Source: Micractinium sp. NFX-FRZ
Taxonomy: Eukaryota > Chlorophyta > Trebouxiophyceae > Chlorellales > Chlorellaceae
NCBI GenBank assembly: GCA_029339195.1
Contig: JAPTJF010000191.1
Span: forward strand, 1-64,000
Direction: 5' to 3'
Length of the DNA stretch: 64,000 nucleotides
Of this stretch, positions 33,342 to 44,063 are shown in pieces (positions within the stretch are counted from its first letter, which is position 1; each line of letters opens with the position of its first letter). The notes beneath the pieces are model-generated. The model was not told the DNA's origin and made no database searches. It worked only from the letters and a program-made list of their open reading frames with translations. The position numbers were made by a program, and so were the translations under genes.

Positions 33342-34326
33342 TTAGGGCGCGTCGGGCAGCTTGTTCACTCCGAGGTACATGCTGAAGAGGCCGCGCACCA
33401 TGAGGGCTGCGGAGACGGTGGACAGGCCGACTGCCGGGCGTTGCACGGGTGGGGAGAGGGGCAGGGGCAAGGGGCGGGGTGGTTGGGTGCGGCATCCACG
33501 GAGCACATGCAAGCAGGCTGGGTGCCATCACGGGGCAGTGGGCACAACTGGCAGGGGCGGGTGCAGGTTGCAGCACAGGCAGGCAGGCGGTGTGGCGCGC
33601 GTGAGCAGGTGGCGGGCAGTGGGGATGCAGGGGCGGCAGCGACCATGTGGGGGGAGTGCTGCACACTCACTGCTGCACAGCCATGGGCTGCACACGTGAA
33701 ATGATGAGAGCGTGCGCCCCGCAAAGAGAGCACACGGATGAATCCACGCCGTAGGCCCTCCTTTCTATGCCCGCCCCCTAGCTCACAACCACACAAGCAC
33801 AAGCACCACGCTTGCTGACGTCAGCAGCGCGCAGCAGCGCACAGCAGAACACAGCAGCACACAGCAGCGCACAGCAGCACACAGCAGCACACAGCAGCGT
33901 GCAGCAGCACACAGCAGCACGCTTGTAAGCTCACCGGGGATGACGAAGCTGGTGACGTAGTCTCCCGAGAACTTGCGGTGGACGTAGGCGGGGTTGGACT
34001 GCAGGGCATGGCCGCGAGCAAGCAGCGAGGTCGACCGGCCGGGCAAGGCAGGGGGCGGCGGGCGGCCGGGCGCGGTGCACCGGCAGGCGGCGGTGAGTGG
34101 TGCAGCACAGCGGCATCGAGAGCGTTGCTGACCATGTTTCAGGGCTGCACCGCCTGTCATGGCTGATTTGGCTCTTCCCAAAGCTGTGCCCCTGCCCTGC
34201 CAGCCCTTGACTGGCAGCTGGGCGTGGAAAAGGCCACCTGAGCTGGAGCTGCCACAGCTCTCTACCCACCTGCACCGCCTTCTGCATCTGAGCCAGCTTG
34301 GGCCAGCCCTTGGCCCACTCCTGCAT
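33342..34326 (-). CDS. COX7a-like small inner-membrane protein, paralogue 1
   Basis: Predicted 69-residue single-span protein resembling the COX7a-like subunit family of mitochondrial cytochrome c oxidase. Exons (minus) are 34270-34326, 33935-33998 and 33342-33430; phases match, sum 210. The start reads MQEWAKGWPKLAQMQKAVQ, then NPAYVHRKFSGDYVTSFV, then a hydrophobic span LSTVSAALMVRGLFSMYLGV and a short NKLP tail. The pattern 'vh.k..gD...s..ip......a...vrGl..m..G.nK' matches plant COX7a-like proteins. It is the first of three tandem paralogues with the same three-exon layout and intron phases. Association with complex IV is inferred from family resemblance. Confidence 0.78.
33815..33925. repeat. 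CAGCA-rich minisatellite in COX7a-like 1 intron
   Basis: About eight tandem copies of a 10-15-base unit (cacagcagcacacagcagcg and variants) fill the intron just downstream of the exon at 33935-33998. The ending is spliced out, so it does not encode Gln in the protein. Confidence 0.9.
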
Positions 34327-35425
34327 GTTGATTACACGGGCAAATTTGTTAGAGCAAGCGGCAACAGAATCAATCCGTCTCTCTGACGGCGCGCCCACAG
34401 GCCCAGGCCCGCCAGCTGCAGCCACGCACAGGCACAGCCAGGCACGGCCAGTGAAGCCCCGAGGCCCCACGGCATCCCAACAGGCCGCGCGCAATCGCCG
34501 CGTTCAAAAAATGCGCCCAATCGTCGGCTGAACAGAGGGCGAGGCTGTTTGCCGGCTTTCGGGTGCCGTCATCGGGCTGCGTGTCACTGGGGGCTGTGCA
34601 GCTGCGGGGCTGGAGGCGAGCGCTCGGGCATATTTCGCTGCGAAAATCACCTGAGCGACAGCGCGCATGGACATTCTGCGTATGCTGGCTGGCCGGCAAT
34701 GGGACGTGCTGCTGAGCAGCAAAGACGGCGAAACCCCAACTCTGATAGGGGGAATGAGATGCTGGCAGGCCAAAACAGGCGCAGGGCAGCTGCTAGGAGG
34801 GTTGGATGCCAGGGGGCAGGGCGCGCAAGGCGGGTGGAAAGAAGCGGCGGCATAAACTGACCCTGCTTGCACCCTGCAGGCCTTGACAGGGCGCAGGACA
34901 CAGGCTGACACGCGTCTGAGCCACCACGGGTGCTAGGCAGCAGGCGCCGGGGCTGGAAGAGGGGGTTTACACAGCACCGCCGGCCTGCCGCAGCGGCATG
35001 GCTGCGCAGGCGGCGCCGCGCAGCGGCGACGGCGGCGGCTCAACAGCGCAAATAAATAGCACGCGCGCATGCACAAGGAGACAGCAGGGGAAAGTGAAGG
35101 GGCAGGGCGATCAGCGCAGGATGGAGTAGCAGGGGCACGGCCAGAGGGGCGCAAGGGCTTGCCTGGTAGGGTGACATGTGCGCCGCGCGGCCGGCAGCCT
35201 CAGCACGCAGCGGTGCGCAACACAGCGCACACGCTCCGGCGCCGCCTGCTGCTGCTGGCACTGCCGGCACACGGCAGCCTGCGTGCCGCGCGGGGCCAGC
35301 CGCCGTGCTGCCGCTGCTGTGCCTGCCTGCTGCAGCTGCTGCACCACTCCAGCGCGCGCCGCGTCACGCCCTCCTCTGCACCTCCAGCTCCCACCCAGCC
35401 ATCATCATCGTCTTCCTCCTCCTCT
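34327..35425. other. Intergenic between COX7a-like 2 (3') and 1 (5')
   Basis: Both neighbours are on the minus strand. Minus-strand TGTAA (plus-strand ttaca near 34966) lies about 460 bases after the paralogue 2 stop. The remainder should include the paralogue 1 promoter. No further gene is supported. Confidence 0.5.
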
Positions 35426-36391
35426 TCAGCTCTCGATCTTGTTGCGCCCCAGGATCATGTTGAACAGGCCGGGCACCAGCAGGGCGGCGGCAGTGGCGGA
35501 CAGCGCCAGGGGGATGATCTGGGAGGTCAGGCGGTCGCCCTTGCGGCGGTGGATGAAGCCAGCCGAGTTCTGTGATGAGGGTGGGGGCCCGGGGGAGGAG
35601 GAAGGGGGGGGGCGGCAGCAGGGGTCAGGGGGCTGGCAGAAGCACGGCAGGCAGGGTTGGCGGGAGGATAAGGAGAAGGGGAGGGGCGGTGGGTGGCGCC
35701 AGAGGAGGGTGCAGGGGTGTGTGGGGGGCGGTAGGGTGTTGCCATGAAGAGGAGGCAGGACGGCTCAGGAGTGGGGGTGAAGGCGGCGGCCGCAGGTGCA
35801 CCTCTGTGGGGTCAGTGGTGGGCGGTCGCAGTGGCAAGGAGAAGAAAGAGAGGAAGGATGCAGTGGCTGAGAGCAGCAGCCGCAGCAGTAGCGGGGAGAG
35901 GGTGGGAAGGGACAAGTGCACCGATGAGCGCCCTGGAGGTGGGGAGCAGGAGTGGCAGGTGTGCAGGAGCGTCGGCGAGGGGCGTGCTCGGCACTGCTGA
36001 TTGCAGCACAGAGGTTCTCTGGCGTGCGCCCATCAGATGCAAGAACATCAAATGAGGCAGCAGGCAGCAGCAGCCCCTGGCACACGCATCCGCCTTGCGC
36101 AGGCGACGACCGCCACTTCCGCCCGTCCCGCCGCCCCCTTGCAGGCATTCTGCCAACGCGCTAGGCGGGCGCCCGAGCCCCCCTTCCGGCCCACCTGGAT
36201 GACCTTCTGCTCCGCCACGATTTTGGGCCAGCCCTGCACACGTTGAGTCGCGGGTATTTGCGCGGCAGGTTGGGACCCCTACGCAGTCTCTGGGCCGGCG
36301 GCACCTTGCACATGGCCCTCCCGTGAGCCTGACTAACGACACGACTAACCCGCACCTGCGCCCACACAGCTGCGACTGCCTTGGCAGACAT
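35426..36391 (-). CDS. COX7a-like small inner-membrane protein, paralogue 2
   Basis: Predicted 72-residue paralogue of the gene at 33342-34326. Exons (minus) are 36356-36391 (MSAKAVAAVWAQ), 36195-36233 (GWPKIVAEQKVIQ) and 35426-35569; sum 219. The last exon gives NSAGFIHRRKGDRLTSQIIP, then a hydrophobic span ALSATAAALLVPGLFNMILG and RNKIES. The GxxNMxxGxNKIE ending is the closest of the three to land-plant COX7a-like proteins (typical ...GxYNMxxGxGK). The middle exon is in phase 0 on both sides, so skipping it would keep the frame but drop the GWPK segment. Confidence 0.82.
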
Positions 36392-37006
36392 GGCTAGTTA
36401 CGCTCCGCGGCGGTCTGTGAGTGGGAAATAGGGCGACTGACGAAGACTGGGCGGCAGGGGCGTTCGGGTTGAGTCTCCCGCGGCCTGCATGCAGCCGATA
36501 CTTTCCAGCCGGCCGCTCGCGCCGCCAGCTGCACCCCTGGCCCTTGAGCACTGTCTAATCAGTATCAATGACAATGGATATTTACACAAACTCGGTGTAG
36601 ACGATGCAACTCAGGCAAATCTCGTGCTGCACTGTGTGAGGTCCAGCCAGATACGAGCGCCGACGCACGCTCCAGGCCCTCGGCACGCTGCGCTTGCAGG
36701 CACCGAGCCCCCCTACACTGGGCGCCCGACGCCCTCACTCCATCTTGCCTGAACCGGGAGAGCAACAGAGTACAACAACAGCACCACATCTTAGGACCAC
36801 GCGCCGGCAGCAGGGCACAAGCGCTGCAGTATCAGGCAAGGTGCGGGGCCCGTGAGACGGGCCAAAACATGTGCCACCCAGCCATCCAAAAAGCCCAGCC
36901 ATCCAAAACATGTGCCACCCAGCCATCCGGCCCCCTGCGCTCCCAGGCAGGTCCAGAACTGGCGCATGGCAGATGCACAGGAGCCTAACACAAAACCCTC
37001 GCCGCG
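36392..37006. other. Intergenic between COX7a-like 3 (3') and 2 (5')
   Basis: Contains two close copies of catgtgccacccagccatcc (36868-36929), a short local duplication, and a minus-strand TGTAA (ttaca near 36582). No gene is supported. Confidence 0.5.
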
Positions 37007-38104
37007 CTATTGCATGCCGCAGCTCTCACAGATGCCGAAGATCATGTGATACACGCCACGCACCACCAGAACTGCACCCACCGCGGTCAGCCCCAGTGGG
37101 ACGACCCGGGACAGGATCGCATCATGCGCGCCTGCGGCAGCAGAGCAGCCAGGGCAGAGGGCAGGGGGGCGGGGACAGCGGTGCTGTGGGGTGCAACCTC
37201 AAGTCGAGGTGGTATAAGACAGTGGCGCATGACGCGCACTTGCGGCAGAAGAGTGACAAGACCCGCGGGCGGGGCGGGGGAACTGGCTGGCGGGGCAGGG
37301 TCGGGTGAAACCTCACAACACAGATGCACACTCCACGAGGTGCTTCCAGCGGTGGCTTTTAGAGAGCATCGACACAGCCAGATGTAAGATGACGGCAATC
37401 CAGCGCACCTTTCTGGTGGACAAAACCCTTGGCCTTGGCCAGCTCCCGCTGCCGCTGCACAATCTTGTCCCACCCCTGCCAGGAAGGGGAGGGTGGAAGT
37501 GGGGAAGGGAAGCAGCGGGCAGGGGTGTTTAGTGGGCTGTGTGCTCCGAGTACAACCACACACGCAACACACAGAGAACATGGGAGGGCGCTTCATGGAA
37601 TTCACTGCAGATGGCAGGCAAAGGGGGGAAGGGAGGGAGAGGAGATGCCTGCCCTATGGCGCCCACAGGGTGCCTTTTGGCAGGGTGTGCGTGCCACGCA
37701 CAACCCCGCCACAGTGTGCTCGACATGCCTCCCAGCTCCGGGATGGGGCTGGAGTGGCTGCCTGGTATGGAAGTGGCATGGCTCGTTGACCGACAGTTGG
37801 GGCTAACAGGGCGTGGCTGGGGGCTTGCAGGATGGGTCACCACACCAACAATGCGTCAACGAGTGGGCGGGTAGGCGCGGGCGGGGAGCGGGCGGCGGGT
37901 GCCGCCGCCAGCGTTGCGGCTGCCGCTGCCCACACCTTGCAGGCTTGGGTGCGTCAGGAACGCAAACACAGTGCTGATCATGTTTGCCCAGGCCAACAAC
38001 AATCAAGGGTGCGGGCCTCTGCTGCTGCCGAGGCCTTCGGCCCAGTCGCCCTGCACCCCACCCACCTTGCCCCAATCCTTCTGCCACTCGGCTACGCTCG
38101 ACAT
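37007..38104 (-). CDS. COX7a-like small inner-membrane protein, paralogue 3
   Basis: Predicted 76-residue third paralogue. Exons (minus) are 38066-38104 (MSSVAEWQKDWGK, least certain), 37409-37475 and 37007-37131; sum 231 with matching phases. The body reads GWDKIVQRQRELAKAKGFVH then HDAILSRVVPLGLTAVGAVL, VVRGVYHMIFG and a distinctive Cys tail ICESCGMQ. It has diverged most: the tail carries a CxxC that the other two lack. The first exon is about 590 bases upstream and was chosen because its phase fits and its EWQKDWGK resembles EWAKGWPK of paralogue 1. An alternative first exon cannot be excluded. Confidence 0.72.
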
Positions 38105-38308
38105 GGCTGCCTGGCGGGATGCTGGCAGGTGTCAGCTGCGAAACAACGGCTGAACAAGTTGGACTGCGAATCAGCCTGCTGAGGAAAGACAGCTTTCGGG
38201 AGATGAACCTTGGAGCCTCCTGCCGCCCCTCTCTGTGATGGTTTGTGAATCCCACATGCTTCAAGGCTGTTGTGCCTGCTAGGTTGTGGAGCAAGTGGAG
38301 GCCCCGAC
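38105..38308. promoter_or_regulatory. Divergent promoter, COX7a-like 3 / hypothetical gene
   Basis: 204 bases separate starts on opposite strands (38104 minus, 38309 plus), so both promoters must share it. The spacing holds only if the tentative first exon of COX7a-like 3 is right. Confidence 0.4.
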
Positions 38309-40493
38309 ATGCCCAGGCCCGCCTCGCCCGTCCCGTTTCCGGCCCCAGCGGCCGCCCTGCTGCTGGCCCCTGCCGCCGCGGCCGCAGCAGCCGCCCGCAG
38401 CCTGGCCGCGCTACACTCGCTGGCCTGGACGGCCGCCCTGTGGCTCTACCTGGCGCTGGGCGCCGCCGTCTGCCACCTGCGCATCGGGCGGCGGCGCTGC
38501 GGGGGGATGGTGTGCCTGTACACCAATTGTGTGGTGAGTGCGGGGTCGGGAGGTGCTGTGTTACGTGATCACGCCTGAGGCTGTGGGTGCCAGCGCTGGG
38601 TGGCGCTTCACGGGACGCCATCACCGTGAACGCTCAGCGAGGACGCCTCACATGGGCAGCCTTGCAGCCCACCGGCAGTCCCCCTCCCCCGTATAAAGTC
38701 GGCCCGTATCCCCTGCCCGGCTCCTCCGTTGCCCCACACCTGCCACCCTGTCACCCTGCTGCAGGGGGGCTACCACAACGACGTCCCCAAGGCCTGGCGC
38801 GCCCTGCACGCCACAGCGGCGGCCGCCGAGCCCGACATAAAGTGAGCATGGGCAGGGCAGGCTAACTGACTGACTGAATGCCCACAGACCAAGAGTGTGT
38901 TATTAACACGCAGCCGCAGGCTGCCCATGCACACACCATTGCTCGCCGCCAGCCCCGCCCTCCCAGGCGACTTATGACCGCCCCCCGACGGCAGTTTGTA
39001 TCGTGTGCAACCACCCCACCCCGGCCCATCCCACCAACCCCTGCCGCAGCTGGGGCCGCCTGCGCCGCGCCACGCTGTTCTTTGACGATCAGGTGAGACC
39101 ACGCTGGCTTCCCGCTGGTTTCCCGCTGGCTTCCTGCTCGCTTCCTGCTGGCTCATGCTGGAGCCACGTCCCTGCCTCAGCATGCTGCCCGCCCCTCGCA
39201 CAACCTTACAGGCTCCACCCGCCCTTGATCCCACCGACGTTCTTATCAGCACGCCCCTGCCCCATTTGCGCCCCACACCCCTTGTGTCTCAGATCAACTA
39301 CCCAGCCGAGTGCTGCCGCTCCTCCCTGGGCTTTGTGCTGGCCGCCGGCAGCGGCCCTGAGCACGGCACCGCTGGCGGCGACGAGGGTGAGCACAGGGCC
39401 TGCTGCCTGCGCCTTGCTACACAGGGTCTGCAAGTGCAGCTGAGGCACGGCCGACAGATGTTCAAATAAGGGAGGTTTTGGCGGCAGGAGTGCCAGCAGC
39501 TGCTGCTACCGTGCCCTGCTCCCTCTCTCCCGGCCATCAGCGCCATCATGCGGCAGCCCACCCTGCCGCCGCGCCACCTACTGCTCTGCTTTCCCACCGC
39601 AATTCCTATACGTTCAACGCCTCCAAGCGCCTGCCCCACACCCCCACCCCCTGCAGGCCTGCAGGCCGTGGCTGCCACCTGGCGCCGCCACCCGCTGGTG
39701 ACCTGCCACGGCCTGAGGGTGGGCCTCTTCCCTGCCGGCGACTGCCTAGCCGCCGACCTCTGCTACTGCCACGGTCAGTGCCTGCGGGCCGGTGTTTGCA
39801 CGTTGAGATGTTTTTGTTGCATGCACTGCCCAACTGTTTCTTGTGTAAATCAAGAGAGGAGTCTCTGAGTGGTGGGCAGCAAGCAGGCTCACGGCAGCGG
39901 TAAGAGCTGCAGTGCTGGCTGGCTGGTGCCCGCTCGCCTCCCTGGCCCACCCCTGGCCGCCCACACAGCTTCTCGCAACTCTTGCCAGCTTGTACCTTCT
40001 CTTCCTGCCCCGTGCTGCCGCCTCGTGCCACCCTGCACGTCCCTCTCTTTCCAAAACCAGCAATCTGTTTTGAACCCGTCACCACTGCTGCCTACTTCGC
40101 CGTGCCCTGCCCTGCCCGCAGGCCCGCTCTCCTACCTCATCTGCCTGCTGCGCGCGCTGCACTGCCTGCGCCAGCACGTGCGCGCCACCGGGCTGCACGC
40201 CAAGGTGAGCCGCTGCTCAGCAGCCTTCCCTTTGAGGCCGCCTGCCTGTGGGCTGCACTGTGCAGTGGGGCCGAACGCTTTTGGCACAGCACAATCGTGT
40301 TCAAGGGGCATTTGCCCCGTGCTGCAAGCACCTGAATCGGCCCGACCCCGATTAGCGAGCCTACTGGGCCGGTTTGTGTATGCCCCCCGCTGCCCTGCAG
40401 GTGCCGGGCCTGCTGCAGCTCCACTCCCCCGCCAACCGCCGCATCTCCTTCCTGCTGCCTCTGGAGGCGCGCGGGCAGCTGCTGCCCTTCTGA
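38309..40493 (+). CDS. Cys-rich membrane protein of unknown function
   Basis: Not recognised. Predicted 243 residues in seven exons: 38309-38533, 38765-38841, 39050-39092, 39293-39386, 39657-39773, 40122-40204 and 40401-40493; all phases match and the sum is 732, which is strong evidence that the gene is real. The N terminus is Ala/Pro-rich and strongly hydrophobic (LAWTAALWLYLALGAAVCHL), a signal anchor or membrane span, followed by RIGRRRCGGMVCLYTNCV. The rest holds many Cys (INYPAECCRSSLGFVLAAGS; GDCLAADLCYCHGPLSYLIC) and a basic C-terminal part (NRRISFLLPLEARG). No catalytic motif was recognised. It might be a metal-binding or disulfide-rich membrane protein; that is speculation. Confidence 0.75.
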
Positions 40494-41227
40494 GGCTGCA
40501 GAGGCTGGCTTGCCGGGGCGCTGCTGCCCGCCCTGCGCCCAAACACGACCCGTCCGGTATGAGGTGATACTCCTCTGTGAACACACGGACGGCGGTGGGG
40601 CTATCAGATTCTGCCTGGGGCGGTCTGCCAGGAGCTATCTCCCCGCCTTCCATGCCCTGCTTCCTTTCCTGCCCTGCCGCCCTCCCTGCCTGCCATGCGT
40701 TGTTGCAATGCTTGCCCGAAGCACGTGCCCGGCACACTGCTACTTGAAGCCAGTTGCCCTGCAGGCACCTATTCCATTCACTTGCCCGTGATGCCTTCAG
40801 CCTCTCAGCGTGGCTGCTCTGCCCGCTTCATGCTGCATGCACTATCCTCACAACCTGTTCCTTTGCCATTCGCCAGTTGGCCGTGCCGCCAATTTTCCTA
40901 CTGGCATTGCCAATTTTCCTTCTGCCATTCATGTTCAGACCGAACCTTCCCTCGACACGATGCGATGCAATGCTCCCTTTCGGGCCTGCTGCCTGGCCCC
41001 CTCGCCATTCTCCAGCTTGATATGATGTCTTGCCCGCGACGCCAGCCAGCCCTGCCTGCATGCCGGTTGTTTGCAAGCGTCTGCGCTTTTCCGTAGCTCG
41101 TTACACTTGATGGATTTCGCTGTGCCAAGAAGTTTGGCCAGCACATGCAACTGCTCAACTGCATCGCGAAAAGAGGGGAAAGCAACGCGGCAGGGAGACA
41201 CCAATACCGGGGGAAGGGGGAGGGCGC
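40494..41227. other. Convergent 3' region, hypothetical / OMA1-like
   Basis: Both flanking genes end here. Minus-strand TGTAA (ttaca 41101-41105) is 125 bases past the protease stop. The tandem words caattttcctactggcattg and caattttccttctgccattc (about 40890-40928) form a short repeat. No gene is supported. Confidence 0.55.
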
Positions 41228-44063
41228 TCAGACCTGTCCTGCGCGGCTGCTGCCCAACTGTGGCACCTCCTCACTCAAGGCAAGCCCCTGCTGCTGCTGC
41301 TGCCGCCGGTTCAAGCTGCCTTGATGCTGCTGCTGCGACGGAGGCTCCTGCCGGCAACCCAAGCTGCGCTGCTGCCCCTTTTTCTGTTCCGCCACTGCTG
41401 CCGCTTCTCGCGCAAGCTGCTGCACACGGGCCTCCCTGAGCTCTGCTGGCGGGTGTGAGTTGAGCAGCAACAGCACCGCCGCCGCCTGCACCGCTGGCGG
41501 CAGCCCTGCAAACCAGGCCACAGGCACGGCCCAGCCCAGCTGCTGCTGAAACGCTGCCTGCGGCGTCATTGCTGCCTGCTTCTGGCTTTGAGGTATATCG
41601 CTGCCAGGCTGGTGCAACTGGGGTTTTGAAGCTGCAAGCTGGAAAGCAGCTGGCTGGCTGCCAACGCTGCCTGAAGCAGACTGCATGGCGCTGCTGCCAC
41701 CACTGCTGCCTTCAAGATCGCCACTGCTGCTGCTGCCGCCATGAGCGCCGCCGCTGCTGCCACTCTTGCTGCTGAGGCTGCTGCTCCTGCCGCTGGCGCA
41801 GCCGCCGCCAGCCACCAGCGCCAAGTGCAGCAAGTGCAGCGTGTCTCGGGCATGCGCCAGGAAATCTGCTTCGCTTCCATCCCTGAGTTGCACCCGGATG
41901 TGCCATGCAGGAGTGGCGTCGTCCTGCAGGGCAAAGCGGTACCAGCGGAGGCATCTCTGATGTAGCGGCCCCCTTGCGCAGGCACGCGCCTGCCATGCTG
42001 GCGCCTCACTCGTGCACAGCCATGCGCATGCTTGACGTCCTTAATCTCGAGGAAAGAAAGAAATGGAAAGAGAACAACACAGGTTCTTGAAGGAATAAGG
42101 AGTGACCTTGCATGCGGCCCACCTGTGCAGGCCTAGAGTGCTCCAGGCGCCAGTGCGGTGCGCGCGCCTCCCCCGCCAGCAGCGCCAGCCCCTGCCCCCA
42201 CCTCTCAGGCGGCACCCCTGCATGCGCCAGCGCCCCGCAGGCGGCTGCATCCGCTTCATACTCCTGCTGCCTGCGCGCGATGCAGGGAAGCGGATGGCAG
42301 GTGCTTCAGCGTGGTCAACACCAGGAGCTGTGGCTGTGGACGGCGTCTGATGCCTCTACCCCTGCTGACTGCACCCAGAGCAAGTGCGCAAGGAGCGGCT
42401 GGGTCGCAAGGATCCCGGTGCCTGTATCCCGGCAGGCTGGGCTGCAGTCGCGCTGGAACACTTGGGGGGTTGTCGTTGTTGTTGCAGGCGGTCAGTGGGG
42501 CGCTCTCCCACCTGCTGCATGTGGTGTGGGCAGCGGGACACCTGTGGGCAGGAGGGTTGACTACACAGGGCAAGTACCACCCCGGCAGCGGCCCAACTCA
42601 CCAATCCAGCTGCTGCAGCGCGCGAGCCAGCCTCAGCCTTTCAGCCATCTCAGACTCGTGTCCTGCGGCCGCCAGATGCTCCCAGCTGGGCACCAGACCC
42701 CCCTGCCAGGCGGCGGCAGCGGCGCCTCGCAGCCAGGCGGCGTGTGTGCGCCAGAAGGAGTCGAGCCGCCAGGCTAGCAGCGCCAGCCGCTTCTCCTCCT
42801 GGGGTTGCATAGGGGCATGGAGAACGAGAGGCAAGTGAGGGACAGGGAGGTGGGCAGGCCACAAGTGTGTCCGGCGCCAGGCCAGCAGAGCCTGCCACTT
42901 CCGCTCCTGTGAAAGGGGTGGTGGGCAGTGGGTCGGTGAGAATGTTTGGGTGGGAGGCGGGCAGGCATGCGGTCGTGCGGTGTGCTTCTGGGGAGTTTGG
43001 ACATGGTGGGCCAACAGCTGGCAAGCATAAACAGGCGCTCCAAACAGGCTAATGAGAACCCCACTGCCTGGAGCAGGAGCCTCACATCCCCCCCTTGGCA
43101 GTCCCGCTACATACGGCACCCCTCTTCAGTATGGCAATCATGGCACCCGCTTGCCGCACGTGCATCCCCGCCTGACACACAAACTCACCACGTGCCGTGC
43201 CGCCAGGTGGCCCGCCTCATGAGCCAACAAGTACAGGAGAGCAACTTCGGGGGCGGCTGTCTGCTCCCAGCATGCCTGCACCGTACCGCTGCTCAGCAGC
43301 ACGGTGCTGGCGCCGGCGGCGCAGCAGAGGAAGCGGTCGGATGGGACGACATCAATAAAGAGGCCCAGGGCGGGGCCGCTTGTGTGCGCCGCCAGCGCCC
43401 CCACAGCCTGCTGTGCCGCCTCTAACACAGCTTGCTGGCGGGCGGGGGGCAGGAAGGTGGAATTTGGTGCAGGCTCGGGTGTCTGGGTGGGGCCCGGCTG
43501 CAGTGGGGTGGCTGAAGCAGCAGGAGAGAAGCTGACCTCTGCCTGGCCTGCTGGAGGCGTGGGCAGCCGCTGCTCGCCCCACTGCGCAGGGAGCGGATGC
43601 CAGGAAGTGGTGGCGAGGCAATGTGTGACGGGTTGCATGCGCGAGGTGCGCTGCGGCCCTTGGCAGACTTGCACACAGGCGTGGAGGTGGTGGGCAGGTG
43701 GACATCTGAGCAGGCAGGGGACACCAACCGGCGGCCTGTGGAGGGTGCATGCCAACATGCCCCCTAGCTTGCCCTGCAATGCAATACATGGCATGTCTCT
43801 AAATTGGTGCCCGGCAACTGAAGCATTACCTGCTGCACGAAATGTGAGGCATGGGCTGGGTGGGCGCGTGCCAGCTGCACGCCCGTTGGCTTCAGCGGCT
43901 CCGGCGCCAGCCAGGCGGGCGGGAGCGGCAGGCGGGAGCGCCGGCGGCCGCTAGCAGTGACGGCGCCGCACTCCTCCTGCCCATGAAAGCTCCAGAACAG
44001 TGCGGCGCTTGCTGCGCCAGCTGCACTCGCCAGCCAGCCGCTCGCAAGGGCGCCGCGCAGCAT
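41228..44063 (-). CDS. OMA1: OMA1-like M48 metalloprotease
   Basis: Zinc metallopeptidase of family M48, 528 residues, most like OMA1, the mitochondrial inner-membrane stress protease. Exons (minus) are 43830-44063, 43189-43434, 42602-42798, 42123-42270 and 41228-41989; phases match, sum 1587. The N terminus (GWLASAAGAASAALFWSFHG) is a targeting leader or membrane span. QAVGALAAHTSGPALGLFID then VPSDRFLCCAAGASTVLLSSG leads to the zinc motif HEAGH (about residue 150) in YLLAHEAGHLAARHV, and the third ligand is the Glu of QQEYEADAAACGALA (about 230). OMA1 family members read the same way (HE.aH...rH; then E.eAD). The 254-codon last exon adds a C-terminal Ser/Gly/Gln-rich extension of about 200 residues that usual OMA1 lacks. 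It shares an upstream region with the divergent CNNM gene. Confidence 0.88.
42860..42912 (-). repeat. Echo of protease exon 3
   Basis: On the minus strand this stretch would read ERKWQALLAWRR, a near copy of EEKRLALLAWRL at the start of the true exon 3 (42780-42798), and it keeps a CAG acceptor. It lies between exon 2 and exon 3. If spliced in, it would shift or duplicate the helix after the zinc motif. Confidence 0.85.

Noticed and set aside
33815..33925. A short regularly spaced repeat that might be CRISPR or a coding Gln tract
   Set aside because: The unit is a 10-15-base microsatellite with no spacers, and it lies in an intron of a small gene with good splice sites on both sides.
42860..42912. 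The ERKWQALLAWRR segment as a constitutive exon of the protease
   Set aside because: Exon 2 joins exon 3 (EEKRLALLAWRL) in perfect phase without it, and no clear donor follows it. Kept as an echo.
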